A DNA stretch of 50,363 nt from Solirubrobacteraceae bacterium (GTDB taxonomy: Bacteria; Actinomycetota; Thermoleophilia; Solirubrobacterales; Solirubrobacteraceae), in contig JADGPO010000018.1 of assembly GCA_017882405.1 (NCBI GenBank), positions 1 to 50,363 on the forward strand, written 5' to 3'. Each line of letters begins with the position of its first letter. Positions within the stretch are counted from its first letter, which is position 1. Position numbers and translations under genes: made by a program. A model generated the notes under the pieces. That model was given only the letters and a program-made list of their open reading frames with translations. It searched no databases and was not told the DNA's origin. This document shows positions 49,347 to 50,363 of the stretch, piece after piece.

Positions 49347-50363
49347 TGAGCGCGGCGATGGGCGAGCAGATCGACCGCCACGGCCTGGCCGGCGCACCCG
49401 CCGTCGCCACCCGGGTGGTGGCGGTCGATGCGATCCCGGTCGCGCTCCCGCTGCGGCGGCCGGTCGGCTTCGCCTCGGGGACGATCGAGACCGCCCGCAA
49501 CGTGCTGGTGCGGATCCACTCTGACGCCGGTTTCATCGGCTGCGCCGAGGCCCAGCCCCGGCCCTATACCTACGCCGAGACGCAGGAGACGATCCTTGAG
49601 GCCGTTCGCGGCTGGTTCGCGCCGCGGCTGGAGGGTGCCGATCCTCTGGCCGGCGAGCGGGCACGGATGCTCTGCGCGGGGCTGGAGGGCAACCACTGCG
49701 CCCGCGGCGCCGTCGAGGTCGCGCTCGCCGACCTGGCCGGACAGCTGCTCGGCGTGCCGTGCGCGACTCTGCTCGGGGGCGCCGCCGACTCGGTGACGGT
49801 GGCGAGCATGCTGAGCTTCGGCGAGCCGCACGAGATGGCCGAGGAGGCCACCCGCCTGCACGAGCAGTACGGGATCGCCGCCTTCAAGGCCAAGGTGGGC
49901 CGCGACGTCCAGCTCGACGTCGATTCGATCACGGCCGTCCGTGCCGCCGTCCCGGACGCGATGCTGTACGTCGACGCCAACCGCGGGTGGACGCTGGAGC
50001 AGGCCCGGGCAGCGGCGCCGGCGCTGATCGAGCTGGGTGTGTCGGCGATCGAGGAGCCGCTGGACCTCGCCGACGAGGCTGGGCGACACCAGCTGGCGGC
50101 CGAATGGAGCGTGCCGCTGGCCGGCGACGAGAGCTGCCGCAGCCTGAGCGAGGTGGCCCGGGAGCTCACCGGCGCCGTGACCCAGGTGAGCATCAAGGTT
50201 GCGCGGACGGCATTCTCCGAGTCCCGCGACATCCTCGCTCTCTGCCGGGCGCTTGGTGCCCAGGCGGTCGTCGGCAGTCAGTACGAGGGCGCGCTGGGGG
50301 CGTGGGCGTCGATCGCGTTCGCCGCCAGCGACGCCGGGCTCTGCGGCCAGCCCGCGGAGGCCG
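49346..50363 (+). CDS. Muconate-cycloisomerase-type enolase-superfamily protein (3' end missing)
   Basis: ATG 49346 overlaps the hydroxylase stop (TGATG). The visible 339 codons carry the N-terminal capping domain and most of the barrel. Ring-opening catalysis residues of the muconate-lactonising group are present: AAFKAKVG (Lys-x-Lys), the metal-ligand Asp in LYVDANRGWT, Glu in IEEPLD, Asp in AGDESCRS, and the second Lys in VSIKVAR. Family membership is secure, but substrate (muconate, dipeptide, succinylbenzoate, others) is not. With the HpaB-type gene it may belong to an aromatic degradation unit. The gene leaves the window before its stop. Confidence 0.87.
   Translation, partial: MSAAMGEQIDRHGLAGAPAVATRVVAVDAIPVALPLRRPVGFASGTIETARNVLVRIHSDAGFIGCAEAQPRPYTYAETQETILEAVRGWFAPRLEGADPLAGERARMLCAGLEGNHCARGAVEVALADLAGQLLGVPCATLLGGAADSVTVASMLSFGEPHEMAEEATRLHEQYGIAAFKAKVGRDVQLDVDSITAVRAAVPDAMLYVDANRGWTLEQARAAAPALIELGVSAIEEPLDLADEAGRHQLAAEWSVPLAGDESCRSLSEVARELTGAVTQVSIKVARTAFSESRDILALCRALGAQAVVGSQYEGALGAWASIAFAASDAGLCGQPAEA

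Noticed and set aside
1..50363. tRNA, rRNA, CRISPR arrays, transposases
   Set aside because: None seen by reading both strands; a covariance-model and repeat search would be needed to exclude small RNAs.

Overview
This window is G+C-rich chromosomal DNA with no rRNA, tRNA, CRISPR array or transposase that I can see. A groES-groEL operon flanked by CIRCE elements, very compact operons joined by ATGA/GTGA overlaps, frequent GTG and TTG starts, an lhr-nei pair and third codon positions close to saturated with G/C point to a high-G+C actinobacterium. A deep-branching Thermoleophilia/Solirubrobacterales member would fit, but that placement is inference.

Layout. 1-7.9 kb is housekeeping: groEL (cut by the window edge)-groES with a doubled CIRCE promoter, a prepilin peptidase, a DUF192 protein, an RlmB-type rRNA methyltransferase, a broken small ORF behind efp, efp with a coupled 41-residue membrane ORF, an ASCH protein, a Nudix hydrolase, a Crp/Fnr regulator, an ECF sigma factor with a DUF4349 membrane protein, and a secreted protein. 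7.4-13.2 kb holds the giant helicase Lhr, a nei gene with an internal deletion, and an ArsR/AHSA1 pair with a palindromic operator. 13.3-18.2 kb is a leftward chain rmlD-rmlB-small ORF-udgB-VOC protein-intradiol dioxygenase (N-terminal domain partly deleted)-quinone oxidoreductase. 18.3-22.5 kb has an MprF-like aminoacyl-phosphatidylglycerol synthase, an esterase fused to a DMT-type transporter through a His-rich linker, and a small membrane protein.

22.5-43 kb is the most interesting part: an apparent catabolic regulon of unknown substrate. Five copies of a LacI-type operator (TGCAAWCGTTTGCA on the + strand, allowing one mismatch in the first copy) lie in its promoter regions, and one LacI-family regulator is encoded inside it. 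The regulon comprises an acetoin-dehydrogenase-like E1alpha/E1beta/E2 set, two paralogous 3-hydroxyisobutyrate-dehydrogenase-like enzymes, an M24-fold hydrolase with one altered metal ligand, an ACMSD-type amidohydrolase, a truncated alpha/beta C-C hydrolase, an aldehyde dehydrogenase, a split transketolase, a 6-oxocamphor-hydrolase-like crotonase, a PYROXD2-like flavoprotein, and a LIV-type ABC importer whose two ATPases are fused. I infer that it imports and oxidises a carbonyl-rich, possibly alicyclic, compound through C-C cleavage and thiamine chemistry.

43-50.4 kb contains a bicupin protein, a structured gene-free stretch, a secreted phosphoesterase/phospholipase C-like protein, a two-domain VOC protein, a 4-hydroxyphenylacetate-3-monooxygenase-type flavin hydroxylase and, overlapping its stop, a muconate-cycloisomerase-type enolase-superfamily gene that runs off the end.

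Several genes (nei, the intradiol dioxygenase, the alpha/beta hydrolase, the ORF behind efp) show deletions or frame breaks. These could be real decay or sequence/assembly faults and should be checked on reads.
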